From contig JAFWCB010000006.1 in assembly GCA_017537025.1 (NCBI GenBank), positions 124,001-188,000 of the forward strand: a stretch of 64,000 nt of DNA. Reading direction: 5' to 3'. Every line of letters starts with the position of its first letter. The first letter of the stretch is position 1. The DNA is from Sediminibacterium sp. GTDB lineage: Bacteria > Bacteroidota > Bacteroidia > Chitinophagales > Chitinophagaceae. The notes beneath the pieces are model-generated. The model worked only from the letters and a program-made list of their open reading frames with translations, was not told the origin of the DNA and did no database searches. Position numbers and translations under genes: made by a program. Of the stretch, positions 61,239 to 64,000 are shown one piece after another.

Positions 61239-64000
61239 ATGAGATCTTCATGCAGGAAGCCTTTACAATCTTATCTATCATTGAGTCTTATACTCATATT
61301 GGTGACTGCCGGTAGTATACAAGCCCAAGGTACCCGCCTTCTTCGCCAGCCGGATATTAGTGCTACCCAAATAGTTTTTGCCTATGGCGCCGATTTATGG
61401 ATCAGTGATTTGGATGGCAGTAATCTCATTCGTTTAACAAGTACACCGGCCGTGGAAATGGAGCCCCATTTTTCTCCGGACGGAAAATGGATTGCTTTCA
61501 CCAGTAATCGTAGCGGTAGCAATGCAGTTTATGTAGTATCATCTAAAGGAGGCGAAGCAACTCGCTTAACTTGGCATCCGGCAAATTCTATCGCGAGAGG
61601 CTGGAGTGTAGATGGAAAAAATATTTTATACTCCTGCGAAAGAGAAACAGCGCCCACTCCACATATGCGTTTATGGTCTGTACCGGCAACAGGTGGCCCC
61701 AGTAAATTACTTTCTAAACAATGGGGGAATGATGGAAGCTATAGCCCCGACGGTACAAAATTAGTAATTGATAAAGTGGATCGCTGGGATGTTGAATGGA
61801 GGGCTTATCGTGGCGGACAAAACACGCCGCTCATTATCTTAGATCTTGCCACCCAAGCAGAAACATTATTACCGAATAATCGCACCATTGATATTCAACC
61901 TGTATGGATCGGCGATAATATTTATTTCCTGAGCGATAGAGATGGTGGTGTTGCTAATATCTGGAGCTACAATACAAATACTAAAGCTGTTACTGCCATT
62001 ACTTCTTTTAAAGGTGCCGATGTAAAATGGTTATCAGGTAATGGAAAGAAATTAGTGTACGAGCGAGAAGGTTTCTTACATACCATCGACCTTACTGGCA
62101 ATAACAATAAACAGTTAGCGATTAATGTTGTGGGTGATTTTCCATGGGCTGCTCCGCGCTGGGAAAATATTGGCCGCAGAATAGAATCTGCGAGTATTAG
62201 TCCAACCGGCAAAAGAGCTATCCTAGAAGCACGTGGAGAAATTTTTACTGCACCTGTTGAAAATGGAGATGTACGCAATATTACCCAATCAAGTACGGCT
62301 GCGGATAGAGCTCCTATATGGTCGCCCAAAGGAAATGAGATAGCCTGGTTTAGTGATGCTGGTGGTAAAGGATATGCCTTAATGATTGCACCACAAGATG
62401 GTATGGGTAAACCAAGAAGTATTGCTATCGGAATTTCTAAAATGATCTGGGAACCTACCTGGAGCCCCGATGGGAAATATATTGCTTTTGTAGACGACGA
62501 CTTAAGAATACAAGTAATAGAATTATCTACCGGTAATCTTACTACTGCCGATATTGGCGGTATAAATATTGAACGTGGTAGAATGGGGCTTACCTGGAGC
62601 CCCGATGCACAGTGGTTGGCATATAGCAAAACAGGATCGAATATGTTGAGAGGTGTGAAGGCCTGGAATGTAAAAACAAAAGCTATTTTGAATTTAACAA
62701 ACCCGTTTGCTGATGCCTTCTCCCCCGCTTGGGATAGAGATAATAAGCATCTCTATTTTTTAGCGAGTACGGAACTTGGATTGGCCAGCGGCTGGGCAAA
62801 TACCAGCTCACAAAATGCAAGAGCAGAGTATGAAGCCTATGTTATTAATTTACGTAAAACAGATCAATCTCCGTTCAAGCCAACCAGTGATGAAGAAGAA
62901 GTAAAGCCGGAAGAAAAACCTAAAACAGAAGAAGCTCCCAAGCCGGTAGAAACTAAACCCGCTGATACCAAAGCTGCCGACAAAACAAAAGTGGATGTTA
63001 AACCAAAAACAGCAGAGGCAAAGCCAAAAGATGATAAGGAAGTAATTATTGATATCGCAGATATCGATAGAAGAACTATTCCCCTCCCTCTTCCCAAAAG
63101 AAATTATGTGGAGATTATAGCAGGCCCGGCAGGTAGCATGTTTATTAATGAGCGTATTCCAAACAGACCTTCTTCTTTACAAAAATTCACACTGGAAAGC
63201 AAGGAAGCCAAAGAATTTACAACAGGTGCAACAGGTATCAGTATTTCTGCAGACGGTAAAAAAATATTATTGAATCAACAAGGCAGTTGGAAGATCGCTT
63301 CTACCAATGGACCTTCTGCCGCTGATGCAAAAAATGTAAAGACCGATTTACGTGTATACTTAAATAGAGAAGAAGAATGGCTACAAATTTTTAATGAAGC
63401 GTGGCGCTATGAAAGGGATTTCTTCTATGACCCCAATATGCATGGCAGAGATTGGGACGAAGTATACAGGAGATATGCTCCACTGGTTCCTTATGTAAAA
63501 CACAGAGACGATCTTACTTATATTTTAGATCAAGTAAATGGTGAACTTAGTGTAGGTCATAGCTTTGTGGGTGGAGGCGATTATCCTTCTGTGGATGTAC
63601 CAAGTGTTGGTTTACTAGGAGCCGATTTAATTGCCGATAAAGGTCGTTGGAAAATTGCCCGTATCTATAATACCGAAAGCTGGAATGCTGGTTTGAGTAG
63701 TCCGCTGGATAGACCCGGTATTAAAGTAGCTGTTGGAGATTATATCGTGGGTATAAACGGAAAAGAATTAACTGCCAACGACGATCCCTATAAAATGTTA
63801 GATGGGACAGCCGATATTCAAACAACTATACATGTTAATAAAAATCCGGTTTTCGAAGGTCATACAACAGAGATTGTGAAGCCCTTGCGTAGCGATAATG
63901 CATTGCGACAAAGAGCTTGGGTCGAAGATAACAGAAGATATGTAGATAGTTTAAGTGGTGGCAAACTTGCCTATATATGGATACCTAATACCGGAGGACC
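61239..64000 (+). CDS. Tricorn-like protease homologue (3' end beyond window)
   Basis: The frame is open from ATG 61239 to the right edge (about 920 residues seen). A signal peptide ends near GSIQAQ. Beta-propeller repeats (TSTPAVEMEPHFSPDGKWIAF; WSPDGKYIAFVDDD) are followed by a low-complexity KPEEKPKTEEAPKPVETKP linker at ~545-610. Then come the core-1 like segment (EAWRYERDFFYDPNMHGRDWDEVYRRYAPLV) and a PDZ domain (VGDYIVGINGKEL). The S41 catalytic Ser/Lys-type domain starts at the edge (GKLAYIWIPNTGG). Tricorn relatives degrade oligopeptides; here it is exported. Confidence 0.9.
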   Translation, partial: MRSSCRKPLQSYLSLSLILILVTAGSIQAQGTRLLRQPDISATQIVFAYGADLWISDLDGSNLIRLTSTPAVEMEPHFSPDGKWIAFTSNRSGSNAVYVVSSKGGEATRLTWHPANSIARGWSVDGKNILYSCERETAPTPHMRLWSVPATGGPSKLLSKQWGNDGSYSPDGTKLVIDKVDRWDVEWRAYRGGQNTPLIILDLATQAETLLPNNRTIDIQPVWIGDNIYFLSDRDGGVANIWSYNTNTKAVTAITSFKGADVKWLSGNGKKLVYEREGFLHTIDLTGNNNKQLAINVVGDFPWAAPRWENIGRRIESASISPTGKRAILEARGEIFTAPVENGDVRNITQSSTAADRAPIWSPKGNEIAWFSDAGGKGYALMIAPQDGMGKPRSIAIGISKMIWEPTWSPDGKYIAFVDDDLRIQVIELSTGNLTTADIGGINIERGRMGLTWSPDAQWLAYSKTGSNMLRGVKAWNVKTKAILNLTNPFADAFSPAWDRDNKHLYFLASTELGLASGWANTSSQNARAEYEAYVINLRKTDQSPFKPTSDEEEVKPEEKPKTEEAPKPVETKPADTKAADKTKVDVKPKTAEAKPKDDKEVIIDIADIDRRTIPLPLPKRNYVEIIAGPAGSMFINERIPNRPSSLQKFTLESKEAKEFTTGATGISISADGKKILLNQQGSWKIASTNGPSAADAKNVKTDLRVYLNREEEWLQIFNEAWRYERDFFYDPNMHGRDWDEVYRRYAPLVPYVKHRDDLTYILDQVNGELSVGHSFVGGGDYPSVDVPSVGLLGADLIADKGRWKIARIYNTESWNAGLSSPLDRPGIKVAVGDYIVGINGKELTANDDPYKMLDGTADIQTTIHVNKNPVFEGHTTEIVKPLRSDNALRQRAWVEDNRRYVDSLSGGKLAYIWIPNTGG

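Noticed and set aside
61967-62629. Minus-strand frame of 220 codons
   Set aside because: It is antisense to the well-supported tricorn-like protease, whose propeller motifs are in the plus frame, and shows no recognisable family.

Overview
The window is typical of a low-GC (by eye under about 40% G+C) member of the Bacteroidota, most like the Chitinophagaceae/Sphingobacteriales. The reasons are protein families seen mainly in that phylum (OmpA protein with thrombospondin type 3 repeats, OmpL-like porin, LuxE-like acyltransferase, M42/M20 peptidases, tricorn-like protease), weak ribosome-binding sites, and several upstream elements resembling the phylum's TTTG / TAnnTTTG promoter. This is inference from gene content, not a database match. 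No rRNA, tRNA, CRISPR array, insertion sequence or prophage was recognised, and no gene-free stretch exceeds 300 bases.

Layout. 1-5065: end of a sulfatase-like protein, cupin, DUF3817, bifunctional nuclease, ispE, secreted dipeptidase and a small membrane protein. 5230-13986: nitrogen assimilation block gltB-gltD-amt-porin. 14018-19144: plsC, priA, murB, VOC protein. 19241-25282: miaA, cca, GT9 glycosyltransferase, dapD, EamA transporter. 25285-33642: a signalling island with six receiver domains but only one protein with a recognisable histidine-kinase ATPase domain and one Hpt domain, including an NtrC-type sigma-54 activator. 33797-35610: glycosyltransferases. 35510-43934: LuxE-like protein, lipoprotein, UbiA-like protein, M42 peptidase, a glutamine amidotransferase and an ATP-grasp-like protein flanking corA, a BioF-like enzyme and miaE. 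43991-46410: OmpA and RlpA-like envelope proteins and DUF952. 46421-55691: a long minus-strand aromatic amino acid operon, pheA - aminotransferase - tyrA - DEAD-box helicase - DAHP synthase/chorismate mutase - aroB - aroA - aroC. 55911-64000: lipoprotein, ECF-type sigma factor with a membrane anti-sigma-like/trypsin-like protease fusion, TMEM175 channel, nucleotidyltransferase, ACC-deaminase-like enzyme and the start of a tricorn-like protease.

Most notable. (1) pheA is preceded by an apparent classical attenuator: a 26-codon leader peptide with the run WFYFFGYFYF, a possible antiterminator pairing, and an intrinsic terminator whose U-tract ends 2 nt before the pheA start codon. (2) Several spacers hold degenerate tandem repeats with a 7- or 8-base period, each spacer with its own unit, often abutting a start codon; a related element lies in frame inside ispE. 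(3) Two paralogous PAS - H-box-like - receiver proteins lack any ATPase domain. (4) An anti-sigma-like domain is fused through one membrane helix to a serine protease with an intact catalytic triad.
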